Below, in pieces: positions 18,055 through 26,051 of a stretch of 64,000 nt of DNA. The stretch's first letter is position 1; every line of letters starts with the position of its first letter. The notes under the pieces are model-generated. The model saw only the letters and a list, made by a program, of their open reading frames with translations, was not told the DNA's origin and ran no database searches. The position numbers were made by a program, and so were the translations under genes. The stretch is from Ollibium composti (GTDB lineage: Bacteria > Pseudomonadota > Alphaproteobacteria > Rhizobiales > Rhizobiaceae): positions 1 through 64,000 of the forward strand of contig NZ_SSNY01000009.1 of assembly GCF_004801285.1 (NCBI RefSeq). Reading direction: 5' to 3'.

Positions 18055-18396
18055 TCAGGCGTCCAGGCCGGACCGCTCGGCCGGGCGGCCAAGCCGGTAC
18101 CAACGGGACAGAGTCCGCGCCCAACTCATGTCGGCCGACATCAACAAGACCTGAGATGTGGCGATCGGGCGATTGGTCCCTGGAAGAGCCGGATGGCCCG
18201 TCGATAGTCCCACCAAAGCCGGTGTCAACAAATTCCCGAGAAGCCAGCGGTCGAGAAGCGGAGCATCGTCACCGGCCATTGTCACTGGCGGCACGCCATG
18301 ACGAATATGGTCCATATCGGCGACCAGCGAGGAGAACCTCAAGAAGTCGCGTTCGAAATCGGTATCGGGTTCCGAGTGCTGGTTGAACAACAGCAT
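18055..18396 (-). CDS. Small conserved protein (DUF6634-like)
   Basis: A 113-residue soluble protein. The start at 18396 follows a clear GGAGG. No enzyme motif is seen; the acidic N-terminus (EPDTDFERDFLRFSSLVADM) and the segments DAPLLDRWLLGN, GHPALP and WARTLSRWYRLGRP resemble the rhizobial DUF6634 family as I recall it. It is the first gene of the AAA/M41/phosphoesterase transcript, 12 nt before the Lon-like AAA gene, so it may be an adaptor, regulator or substrate of the cassette. Function unknown. Confidence 0.65.
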   Translation of the reverse strand: MLLFNQHSEPDTDFERDFLRFSSLVADMDHIRHGVPPVTMAGDDAPLLDRWLLGNLLTPALVGLSTGHPALPGTNRPIATSQVLLMSADMSWARTLSRWYRLGRPAERSGLDA

Positions 18397-18500
18397 CAGC
18401 AAGCCTCCGTTTGTCCGGCCAAGGATCCGTTGCAATTGGATCCTTGCGATTCGCTGGAATCAGCAGGACAGGCATACGGCGTCGGACAACAGGCGTCCAC

Positions 18501-18534
18501 AGGTCATAACAGGCGTCGCGACGCCTGATGACCT
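18501..18534. promoter_or_regulatory. Palindromic operator between the AAA cassette and XRE gene
   Basis: A perfect 18-nt palindrome, caggcgtcgcgacgcctg (18510-18527), is flanked by aggtcat and atgacct, giving an extended dyad with a 2-nt bulge. An extra half-site caggcgtc lies at 18490-18497. It sits between the divergent cassette (18396) and the small XRE gene (18576), as expected for an autoregulated operator. There is no T-run, which argues against a terminator. Confidence 0.6.
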
Positions 18535-18575
18535 GAAGGCTGGTGTTCCCTTTTCGCTCCGGCTAGAACGTTCCC

Positions 18576-18845
18576 ATGCAGGCATCCTACGACTTTCTGC
18601 GCGCCGCACGCGCCCTCCTAGACATCACCCCGGCGCAACTCGCCGAAAAGGCCAGGGTGAGCAAGCGATCGATCGTGCGGATAGAAGCGCGCGAACCTGT
18701 CGGCCTGGAAATCAGCCTAAGGGTGCAGCAAGCCCTGGAGGAGTTCGGAGTCGAGTTCCTTCCGGAGACCAAATCGCAAGGCCCGGCGATGCGGGTCGGC
18801 AAGAATGTCGTCAAGAAGATCGGATTCCAGATTTCCGCGGACTAA
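18576..18845 (+). CDS. Small XRE-type helix-turn-helix regulator
   Basis: An 89-residue DNA-binding protein. Residues 8-40 form an XRE-type helix-turn-helix (RAARALLDITPAQLAEKARV, then SKRSIVRIE). The remainder, with EFGVEFLPETKSQGPAMRVG, is common in small HTH proteins of this class. It is transcribed away from the AAA/M41 cassette across the palindrome at 18501-18534 and probably represses the cassette and itself. It is not followed by a toxin-like gene. Confidence 0.83.
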   Translation: MQASYDFLRAARALLDITPAQLAEKARVSKRSIVRIEAREPVGLEISLRVQQALEEFGVEFLPETKSQGPAMRVGKNVVKKIGFQISAD

Positions 18846-19255
18846 GTCGCCGACACGGATCTGCTGCATCGCCGGCGCGAACTTAGTGAGGCGGAATGTC
18901 ATGCAGTAACCAGCATTCGATCAGTCCTTCGGCGGTTCAGTCTAGTCGACTTCGCGCCTAAGCCGAGACTCCCAGCTGGCCCATTCTCGTTAAGAACCCT
19001 GATTCTGTCCGCCGACAGAAGGGTTTCGCTCGGGAATCAGCGTGAGTTGTGAATGAATCAAGATGAGTTGTGAATCAGCGAGTGCGACAGCGGCAATTCT
19101 ATGGCTTTTTCGGGGCAGACGCGGATTCAACGCCAGAGAAAATTTTTATGTTCTCAATTATCACAAGGGCTTATCGTTAAATTCTGCCAAAGCTGCGTCA
19201 GTCGAGATTGTGGCAAGCGTCAGCGCTGATTTGTCGTCTCAAGAACAATGAGGAT
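18846..19255. other. 410-nt gene-free stretch with a 21-bp tandem repeat
   Basis: No supported gene. Two tandem 21-nt units occur at 19034-19054 and 19055-19075 (18 of 21 identical; shared tgagttgtgaat), followed by a partial third. Such arrays can mark an insertion-element end. The stretch links the protease cassette to the tRNA gene and fits the edge of an integrated segment. Confidence 0.35.
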
Positions 19256-19331
19256 TGGTGGGCCTGGAGGGACTCGAACCCCCAACCAAGCGGTTATGAG
19301 CCGCCGGCTCTAACCATTGAGCTACAGGCCC
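19256..19331 (-). tRNA. tRNA-Ile(CAT), lysidine-type
   Basis: A full cloverleaf reads on the minus strand: acceptor GGGCCTG pairs with CAGGCCC, D-arm GCTC/GAGC, anticodon loop CTCATAA, T-loop TTCGAGT, and encoded CCA (19256-19258). Anticodon CAT could be Met, but the AGAGC-GGCG-CTCATAA-CGCTTGGT pattern is that of tRNA-Ile2, whose C34 is changed to lysidine by TilS to read AUA. The 3' end faces the accessory region to the left, a usual site of island integration. Confidence 0.88.
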
Positions 19332-19473
19332 CACGCGGCTGCCTTAGAGTTTTTCGTCTTCCCGCACAAGGCTTTCAGCAACCATCCGTTGCTGTCGCCG
19401 CGCCCCAGCCCTTAATCGCGCCACAGTGCGTCCATAGTGGGCGTGGGCAAGCATTCGCATGATGGAGATACAG

Positions 19474-20184
19474 ATGCCGAAACAGTTCCTGCCGCTGGCG
19501 CTCGCAGCCGCGCTCGCTTTGCCCGCCGCCGCCAGGGCGGCCGAGCCGGTGCCGCCGCCGCACATCACCGTTTCGGGCGAAGGCGAGGCCACCGTGGCGC
19601 CCGACATGGCGCTGATCTCGCTGTCGGTCATGCGCGAGGCGAAAACCGCCCGTGAGGCCATGGACGCCAACAACGACGCCATGGCGGCGGTGATCGCGGC
19701 GATGAAGGCGTTCGGCATCGCCGAGCGCGACCTGCAGACGGCGGGCATCCAGATCAGCCCGCGCTACAACTACACCAACAACAAGGACGGCGGCCAGGAA
19801 GCCGAACTGGTCGCCTACCAGGTCACCAACACGCTGTCGGTGCGCCTGCGCGACATCGACAAGGCCGGCGAAATCCTCGACAAGGCCGTCACCCTCGGCG
19901 TCAACCAGGGCGGCAACATCACCTTCTCCAACGAGGACCCTGCCGCCACCCTCACCCAGGCGCGCAAGAAAGCCGTGGCCGACGCCATGGCCAAGGCCAG
20001 GACGCTCGCCGAGGCGGCCGGAGTCAGCCTCGGCCGCGTGATCGAGATCAGCGACCAGAACACCCGGCCGGCCCCGATGCCCATCCAGGCCAAGGCGTTC
20101 GACGCCGCCGGCGCTGCCGCACCCGTGCAAGCCGGCGAGAATTCCTACACGGTGCAGGTCACCGTCACCTTCGAGCTGAAATAG
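19474..20184 (+). CDS. SIMPL-domain (DUF541) periplasmic protein
   Basis: A 236-residue secreted protein. A Sec signal (FLPLALAAALALPAAARAAEP) precedes a SIMPL/DUF541 domain starting ITVSGEGEATVAPDMA and ending YTVQVTVTFELK. Related proteins (Omp28, BP26 of Brucella) form ring-like channels in the periplasm or outer membrane. The start at 19474 is chosen for GGAG 6 nt upstream; an in-frame ATG at 19459 lacks one. A strong terminator follows at 20211. Confidence 0.87.
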   Translation: MPKQFLPLALAAALALPAAARAAEPVPPPHITVSGEGEATVAPDMALISLSVMREAKTAREAMDANNDAMAAVIAAMKAFGIAERDLQTAGIQISPRYNYTNNKDGGQEAELVAYQVTNTLSVRLRDIDKAGEILDKAVTLGVNQGGNITFSNEDPAATLTQARKKAVADAMAKARTLAEAAGVSLGRVIEISDQNTRPAPMPIQAKAFDAAGAAAPVQAGENSYTVQVTVTFELK

Positions 20185-20210
20185 AATCGGCACCGGACCC
20201 GAAAATGCTG

Positions 20211-20246
20211 AAAGCCCCGGAGGATCGATCCTCCGGGGCTTTTTTC
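20211..20246. terminator. Bidirectional rho-independent terminator
   Basis: A 16-bp perfect stem (aaagccccggaggatc with its complement) is followed by a T-run to 20246. It ends the SIMPL gene (stop 20184), and its A-run lets it serve the opposing small gene that stops at 20282. Confidence 0.9.
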
Positions 20247-20281
20247 AGGGGGACACGGCGCGCGTTACGCGCCAATGCGAA

Positions 20282-20638
20282 TCAGCGATAGACGACCGGG
20301 CAGCCGCGTTCGCGGCCGAACACCACCACGACCCGGTCGCTGTACTTGCGCCCGGCCACCTTGATCGTGTGACGGCTCATGTCGACGATGCGGGCCCGGC
20401 GCAACCCCATGCGCTCGGCCTTGTCGAGCGCACGCTCCGGCGAGCAGCCGCGGCGCCAGTCGCGCTCCCGGCGCCACTCCCGTGTCTGATGGCGGTCGCC
20501 GTCATAGGTGCCGAAGCGCGGGCCGGAATGGCCGAAATTGAGGTAGATGCCGTCCGCTTGGGCGACGGCGGGAACGGCGGCAAGCGCGCCGAGGCCGATG
20601 AGAGCCGAAAGGGCCGCGGTCTTGAAGGTCTTGAACAT
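20282..20638 (-). CDS. Small secreted basic protein, unknown function
   Basis: A 118-residue protein with a Sec signal (AALSALIGLGALAAVPAVAQA) and a basic mature part with two cysteines (WRRGCSPER and ERGCPVVY) that may form a disulfide. A central RALDKAERMGLRRARIV segment and a C-terminal VAGRKYSDRVVVVFGRERGC strand-rich part recur in small rhizobial periplasmic proteins. No function is known. It converges on the terminator at 20211. Confidence 0.7.
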   Translation of the reverse strand: MFKTFKTAALSALIGLGALAAVPAVAQADGIYLNFGHSGPRFGTYDGDRHQTREWRRERDWRRGCSPERALDKAERMGLRRARIVDMSRHTIKVAGRKYSDRVVVVFGRERGCPVVYR

Positions 20639-20798
20639 CTGTCTTCTCCTGTTGGCGTTTCGAGCGGTTCGCCGAAGCGATGCCCGAAACCTAAGGCCAC
20701 GCCCCTGAACGGTTCGGGAATCGGCCGTTCACCTGCCGTTCACGCGGCCAGCGGGGGAACGCCGTGCCCGCACGCCGGTTCCGGCTTTCGGAACGCTT

Positions 20799-21245
20799 CT
20801 ACGGCTCCTCTTCCAGCACGTAGTCGAAATAATCTTCCGGCTCGGCGAGATCGCTTTCGCTGGCGCGCACGCGTCCGCGCATCGATATGCCGGCCTCATG
20901 CACCGTCTCGGCGCTGCCCGAAACCAGCGGGTGCCACCAGAACAGATCGCGTCCTTCGGCGACGAGGCGGTAGGCACAGGTCGCCGGCAGCCAGCGAAGC
21001 GTGCGCACGTTCTGCGGGGTCAGGCCGACGCAATCGGGAACGCGCTGCAGCCGGTTGGGATAGTCGCCGCAGCGGCAGGTGCCGGCGTCGAACAGGCGGC
21101 AGGCCACGCTCGTCCAGTAGATCTCGCCGGTATCCTCGTCCTCGAGCTTGGACAGGCAGCACTTGCCGCAGCCGTCGCACAGCGATTCCCATTCGGCAGG
21201 GCTCATTGCCTCCAGTGATTTGGTTTTCCAGAACGGCTCAGTCAT
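20799..21245 (-). CDS. YcgN-family cysteine-cluster protein
   Basis: A 148-residue UPF0260/YcgN protein. The cysteine pattern CDGCGKCC (about residues 23-30), then [14 protein letters not shown] and CVGLTP, suggests a bound metal or Fe-S cluster. The role in the family is not established. The start at 21245 gives [15 protein letters not shown], the usual N-terminus. It is divergent from the OmpA-family gene. Confidence 0.88.
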   Translation of the reverse strand: MTEPFWKTKSLEAMSPAEWESLCDGCGKCCLSKLEDEDTGEIYWTSVACRLFDAGTCRCGDYPNRLQRVPDCVGLTPQNVRTLRWLPATCAYRLVAEGRDLFWWHPLVSGSAETVHEAGISMRGRVRASESDLAEPEDYFDYVLEEEP

Positions 21246-21425
21246 CAGGGGGATGTGCGCCCGACGCATGGCGAAATCAAGCCACCGACCCCGCCCGCCC
21301 CGGTATGACCACCAAATCGCCCTTCGCTCGCCTTGTGCGGTTGCCATTCGGTGGCCGGCGCGTCGGAACCAAATGCGGTTCTCAGCGGTTTGGGCGGCGA
21401 AGGGGCGTGCGAGAGGAGATTTCGG

Positions 21426-23678
21426 ATGAAACGCCAATCACAAATCCTGGCCGGCAGCGCGATTGCCCTGTTGATGGCGTCCGCGCCGCTGAGCGCCCTG
21501 CCGCTCGACCGCGTCGCCAGCCCCGTATCGGAAACGGCGGGAAGCCTGCCGCTGCTCAGGGTCCAGGCCGACTGCCCCGAGGGCGAAACCTGCGCGCCTG
21601 CTGCCGAGGAGGCCTCGCCGGACGCGGCCCAGCCGGAAGAAAAGCCGCGCAAGAAGCGCAAAAGCCAAGAGCAACAGGAGAACGCCGCACCCGCCGAGCA
21701 GGCGCCACCGGCCGAACAGGCTCCCGCCGAGCAGGCAGCGCCAGCTGAACAGCCACCCGCAGAGCAGGCGGCTCCCGCCGAACCTGAGCAGAAGCCGCGC
21801 AGGAAGCGCAAGAGCCAGGAACAGCAGGACAACGCCGCGCCCGCGCAGGAAGCGGCACCCGCCGAACAGGCTCCCGCCGAGCAGGCGGCCCCCGCCGAAC
21901 CCGAGCAGAAGCCGCGCAAGAAGCGCAAGAGCCAGGAACAGCAGGACAATGCCGCCCCCGCGCAGGAGGCGGCCCCGGCCGAACAGGCTCCCGCCGAGGC
22001 CGCGCCATCAGGCGCCGAGCAGCCGGCGGACCAGGGAGCCGAAACCGGTTCCAAAAAGGACAAGCTGCGCAACTACCTGAAGAAGAAGCAGAGCGGCGAG
22101 GAAGCGCCTGCCGAGCAGACCAAGCCGGCCGAGGAAGCGGCGCCGACACCGCAAGAGAAACCGGCCGAGGCCCAGCCCGAACAGAAACCCGCCGAGGCCG
22201 CGCAGCCGCCGGCGCAGGGGGAGCAGCCGGCAGACCAGGGGGCCGAAACCGGTTCCAAAAAGGACAAGCTGCGCGACTACCTGAAAAAGAAGAAGCAGGG
22301 CGGTGGCGAGACCGCTCCGGCCGAAGAACAGCCGGCCGAAAACGCCAAGCCCGCCGAGGAAGGCCAGCCTGCCGATCAGGCCCAGCCAGAGCAGCCCGCG
22401 ACCGACCAGAAGGCCGGAGGCGAGGCAAAGCCGACGACCGAGCCGGAGCTTCCCACCAACACCCGCGAGCAGGCCATGCCGGAAGGCAAGGCCGAAGCCA
22501 GGCCGCAGCCCGAGAACGCCGCCCCGCTGCCCGACAGCGCCAAGGGCGCCGGCAGCGCGGAAGGACAGGCCGGCGCCAACGGCAAGCCCGCCGGCGAAGC
22601 GCCGCAGGCCGGCCAGGAACAGGCCGAACAGCCGGCGACCGGCCAGGCGGAAGGCAAGCCCGAAGCGGTGCCGGACTCGGATTCGGCCGCGCAGACCGAG
22701 ATCGGCAAGATCGACAGGATCGAATCGGTCGAGGCCGTGGAAGGCAAGCGCGTCGACCGCGACGAGTGGCAGCAACAATGGCGCAAGCGGCGCGAGGAAC
22801 AGCGCAGCCGCAACGACGGCCAGGTCGTCAAGGAGGTCAACAACCGCATCATCATCAAGGAAGGCGACAACATCTATGTCGACAACCGCGACGTGAACGT
22901 GCGGCTGGAGCGCAACGCCCGCGATTCCTATGTCGAGGAACTGCCGGACGATTTCAGCCGCTACACCATCGTCAAGGACGACGGCACGCGCGTCGTCACC
23001 ATCCGCAACTCCTACGGCGATATCGTGCGCCGCTCGCGGATCACGCGGGACGATCGCGAGGTCGTGCTCTACTACGTGCCTGAGTCCGATTATGATCGCC
23101 TGAGGGGCGGCTACTACGACGCCGGCGCCGACCTGCCCCCGCTTAGGCTCGACATTCCGGCCGACCAGTACATCCTGGATGCCCAGTATGCGGAGCCGGA
23201 TGACTACTACACCTATCTCGACGCACCGCCCGTCGAACCGGTGGAGCGCATCTACTCGATCGACGAGGTGGTGCATTCGGCCCGCATCCGCGACAAGGTG
23301 CGCCGCGTCGACCTCGACACGATCACCTTCGACACGGGTTCGGCCGAGATCGGCGAGGATCAGGTGAACCACCTTCAGGCGCTTGGTGATGCCATCAACA
23401 AGATCCTGAAGCAGAATCCGGCCGAGACCTTCCTGATCGAAGGCCACACGGACGCCGTTGGCTCGGACGAGTCCAACCTCGTTCTGTCGGACGAGCGCGC
23501 GCAGGCGGTTGCCGAGGCGCTGACCAGCGTCTTCGACATCCCGGCGGAGAACCTGACCACCCAGGGCTACGGCGAGCGCTACCTGAAGGTGAACACCGAA
23601 GGCGCCGAGCGGGAGAACCGACGCGTCGCCATCCGCCGCATCACGCCGCTGGTGGCGCCGGTGGCCTCGGCCAAGTAG
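21426..23678 (+). CDS. OmpA-family protein with long Pro/Ala/Glu/Lys repeat region
   Basis: A 750-residue envelope protein. A signal peptide (residues 1-25) is followed by about 330 residues of low-complexity Ala-Pro-Glu-Gln sequence. [16 protein letters not shown] blocks start at 21642, 21792 and 21909, and a KKDKLR(N/D)YLKKK block occurs twice (from 22017 and 22221). A conserved region (about 440-600) leads to a C-terminal OmpA domain with [20 protein letters not shown] and NRRVAIRR, which binds peptidoglycan. The architecture fits an outer-membrane-to-wall tether. Repeats make it prone to length change by slippage. Confidence 0.9.
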   Translation: MKRQSQILAGSAIALLMASAPLSALPLDRVASPVSETAGSLPLLRVQADCPEGETCAPAAEEASPDAAQPEEKPRKKRKSQEQQENAAPAEQAPPAEQAPAEQAAPAEQPPAEQAAPAEPEQKPRRKRKSQEQQDNAAPAQEAAPAEQAPAEQAAPAEPEQKPRKKRKSQEQQDNAAPAQEAAPAEQAPAEAAPSGAEQPADQGAETGSKKDKLRNYLKKKQSGEEAPAEQTKPAEEAAPTPQEKPAEAQPEQKPAEAAQPPAQGEQPADQGAETGSKKDKLRDYLKKKKQGGGETAPAEEQPAENAKPAEEGQPADQAQPEQPATDQKAGGEAKPTTEPELPTNTREQAMPEGKAEARPQPENAAPLPDSAKGAGSAEGQAGANGKPAGEAPQAGQEQAEQPATGQAEGKPEAVPDSDSAAQTEIGKIDRIESVEAVEGKRVDRDEWQQQWRKRREEQRSRNDGQVVKEVNNRIIIKEGDNIYVDNRDVNVRLERNARDSYVEELPDDFSRYTIVKDDGTRVVTIRNSYGDIVRRSRITRDDREVVLYYVPESDYDRLRGGYYDAGADLPPLRLDIPADQYILDAQYAEPDDYYTYLDAPPVEPVERIYSIDEVVHSARIRDKVRRVDLDTITFDTGSAEIGEDQVNHLQALGDAINKILKQNPAETFLIEGHTDAVGSDESNLVLSDERAQAVAEALTSVFDIPAENLTTQGYGERYLKVNTEGAERENRRVAIRRITPLVAPVASAK
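21642..22290 (+). repeat. In-frame coding repeats in the OmpA-family gene
   Basis: Three copies of a block starting aagccgcgca lie at 21642, 21792 and 21909 (spacings 150 and 117 nt, both multiples of 3). Two copies of a gagcagccgg... block lie at 22017 and 22221 (204 nt apart, also in frame). Copies 2 and 3 of the first set are nearly identical, suggesting recent duplication. Confidence 0.85.
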
Positions 23679-23778
23679 CGTTCACGGCCCGCGCTTCAGT
23701 CCACCATTGAAACGCGGGCCGTCCGCCTTAGATTCTAGGGGTGGGGTTCCCTGCCCCGTCCCGCACCCCGCGGGACAC

Positions 23779-23809
23779 GGCCCGGCCGGTCCCCCTCGCC
23801 GGCCGGGCC
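23779..23809. terminator. GC-rich hairpin between the OmpA-family and TbpB-like genes
   Basis: An 11-bp perfect stem (ggcccggccgg / ccggccgggcc) with a 9-nt loop. A second hairpin (23684-23722, ten-base arms acggcccgcg) lies just after the OmpA-family stop. Neither has a T-run, so intrinsic termination is only probable. Confidence 0.45.
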
Positions 23810-23901
23810 ACTTCCGAGCCCTCCCCAAATGGGAGTTGTCGATTATCGACCTGCGACGCTTTATCGAATTTCTGAAAGGCGACAAAAGCAGGAGCAGGGG
23901 C

Positions 23902-24789
23902 GTGAATCCTTTCAAAACAAGCAAGTTGTTGGTCTGTGTTGCAGCGCCGCTGGCCCTGGCCGGCTGCGGCGGTGGCTCGGGCGGACCTGGAGGGCCTGGC
24001 GGTCCGGGCGGCGCGCTGGGCTTCACCAAGTTTCCCATACAGGCAGGCAAGACCACGACCATCAAGGGCAACGGCCGTGAAGCGGCCTACACCGTAGACC
24101 AGCAGGGCTTCGCACTGGCGCCGTTCGGCGCTTCGTCGGCGGTGCAGGCGGACGTGGAAACGGATGCCGACGGCGATATCGCCTCGGTCAGCCTGAAGAC
24201 GGGCACCACGTCCAAGACATGGAACGGGAGCAACGCCGACCTAGCCTATGCCGGAAACGGCAAGCTGGTCATCGGCGAGGCCAAGGACGGCAGCGCCGCC
24301 ATCGGCTTCGCCGATCCGGATGCAAACGGCTTTTCCTACCAGACCTACGGTGCCTGGATGACGGAAGGCGCCAGTGGCGGCAAAGTCGGAGCCTTCAGCA
24401 TGGGAGCCGAAACGGCTGCGGCGGACATTCCCTCCAGTTCAACCGCGAAGTTCAAGGGAACGGCCGGCGGCATCTATGCCAATGCGGCAGGTCCTGACGT
24501 GATGACGGCGGACACTGCGCTCGACGTCGATTTCGGAGCCAAGACCGCCCAGTTCTCGACCACCAACACCACGCTTCAGAACGGCGGCCCGGACGCCAAC
24601 CTCGACATGTCCGGCAACCTCGCCATCGCAGCGGGCGGCCTGTCCGGCAACGTCACGACGGCCGACAACTCGATGACCGGCACGGCGGACGGCCGCTTCT
24701 ACGGACCGGGTGCGGAAGAGGTCGGCGGCACCTTTGAACTGAGGGGCGCCAACGGGGCGATGGCCGGCGCATACGGTGCCGTCAAGTAA
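23902..24789 (+). CDS. TbpB-like surface lipoprotein, Slam partner
   Basis: A 295-residue lipoprotein. The start is GTG at 23902 with AGGAG 7 nt upstream; it gives a type II signal with lipobox LAGC (Cys22). A glycine-rich linker (GGGSGGPGGPGGPGG) follows, then strand-rich sequence ending in NSMTGTADGRFYGPGAEEVGG, the hallmark of the C-terminal barrel of transferrin-binding-protein-B-like proteins (GxFYGPxAxExGG). Such proteins are exported to the cell surface and bind host or metal-carrying ligands. The next gene, 2 nt away, encodes a Slam-type translocator. Ligand unknown; the protein is much shorter than TbpB, with a single handle-barrel-like unit. Confidence 0.8.
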   Translation: MNPFKTSKLLVCVAAPLALAGCGGGSGGPGGPGGPGGALGFTKFPIQAGKTTTIKGNGREAAYTVDQQGFALAPFGASSAVQADVETDADGDIASVSLKTGTTSKTWNGSNADLAYAGNGKLVIGEAKDGSAAIGFADPDANGFSYQTYGAWMTEGASGGKVGAFSMGAETAAADIPSSSTAKFKGTAGGIYANAAGPDVMTADTALDVDFGAKTAQFSTTNTTLQNGGPDANLDMSGNLAIAAGGLSGNVTTADNSMTGTADGRFYGPGAEEVGGTFELRGANGAMAGAYGAVK

Positions 24790-24791
24790 CC

Positions 24792-25961
24792 ATGACCCGC
24801 ATCGGGGTGCTTGCCGGACTGTTGCTTGCAGGCGTGGCGACGAATGCGGTCGCCGCCACGCCGGCCGAGATCGAAGCCGGCTTCAGGCAGGCGATGATCG
24901 AAGCCCGCGAAGGCCGTCCGGACGTCGCGATCCAGCGTCTTCGGGCCTTGGCGAGCGAAACGGGGGCGCCGCGCATAAGGCTCGAACTCGGACTGCTGCT
25001 GCTGCGCACCGGCGACAGCGCCGGGGCGCTCACGCTGTTCCGGCAGGTCTATCTCGAGGCGGGCACCCCGCAGACCGTACGGCGCAATATCCTGCCGCTC
25101 ATCGAGGAGGCGGAACTGCGCGTGCTGCGAGTCCGCTACGGTGCCAGGATCATCACGGACAGCAACCCCTCCCAGGTCAGCGAGGGCGGCACGATCTATT
25201 TCAACGGCGTGCCCCTGGAGTATCAGCCGCCCGCGCGGAAAGAGACCGCCTACGGCATCGAACCCTGGTTTTCAGCGGAAAAGCTCTGGCAGAACGGTTA
25301 TCTGACGAAGTTCAACGCGTCGGCCCGGCTCTTCGAGGAGGATGACCTACGCAGGGGCCGGTTCCAGATCGCGGCCGGCAGGCGCGTAGCCGCCGTTCCC
25401 GGCCTTTTCGCCCAGGTCAGCGTCGACACCGAGATCGCCAACCACGGCTCCTATGTGCTGCCCTCGATCGAATCCTGGAAGCGGTTCCGGCTTTCCGACA
25501 CCGCCGGTGTCGGCCTGGGCGGCCAGGTCGGCTACAGGGTCTCGCAGGAAGCGGATGTTTCCGGGCCGTTCTATCGCGGCTATGTCTTTGGCGACTGGAC
25601 CTTCCAGCCGAACGCCACCGTGTTCGGGCGCCTGTCGGCGGAGATGCTCGACAGCCGGAACGACTTCTACGACTATGTCTCGACCAGGGTCGATTTCGGC
25701 TTCAATCTCGACATCGCCGATGTGGACGTCACGCCGCAGGTGAGCTGGAAGCAAACGTGGTTCGTCGAATACAGCCCGTTCTGGGGCAACCATCGCAAGG
25801 ATACCACGATCAGGCCGGAGGTGACCGTCTCGAGCGGACAGCTCGAATGGAACGGCATTCGTCCCGAAATCAGCGCCTTCTACGAATGGCGCTCCAGCAA
25901 CGTCGAAATCTATAAATACGACCAGCTCGGCGGCTACGTGAATTTGCGCAAGCTGTTCTGA
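24792..25961 (+). CDS. Slam-type surface lipoprotein assembly modifier (DUF560)
   Basis: A 389-residue outer-membrane protein. Signal peptide (residues 1-21), then a TPR-like helical N-domain (about 25-110, with GRPDVAIQRLRALASE and TGDSAGALTLFRQVYLEAG), then a strand-rich barrel (about 115-389) ending with the terminal phenylalanine typical of BamA substrates. This is the Slam/DUF560 architecture. Slams move lipoproteins such as TbpB across the outer membrane. Coupling to the lipoprotein gene 2 nt upstream supports this role. Slams are best known in Neisseria and related genera. Confidence 0.8.
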   Translation: MTRIGVLAGLLLAGVATNAVAATPAEIEAGFRQAMIEAREGRPDVAIQRLRALASETGAPRIRLELGLLLLRTGDSAGALTLFRQVYLEAGTPQTVRRNILPLIEEAELRVLRVRYGARIITDSNPSQVSEGGTIYFNGVPLEYQPPARKETAYGIEPWFSAEKLWQNGYLTKFNASARLFEEDDLRRGRFQIAAGRRVAAVPGLFAQVSVDTEIANHGSYVLPSIESWKRFRLSDTAGVGLGGQVGYRVSQEADVSGPFYRGYVFGDWTFQPNATVFGRLSAEMLDSRNDFYDYVSTRVDFGFNLDIADVDVTPQVSWKQTWFVEYSPFWGNHRKDTTIRPEVTVSSGQLEWNGIRPEISAFYEWRSSNVEIYKYDQLGGYVNLRKLF

Positions 25962-26051
25962 AGCTCCCTCGCCCGCCCGTTGCCCTTGCGAGCGGGCCCT
26001 TGCGAACGGGATCGGAAGGCAGTTACGATGTAGACGGTTTGGGGGGAGACA

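Noticed and set aside
19208..19462. Open frame across the tRNA-Ile gene
   Set aside because: It reads the antisense strand of a tRNA; such frames commonly encode spurious peptides.
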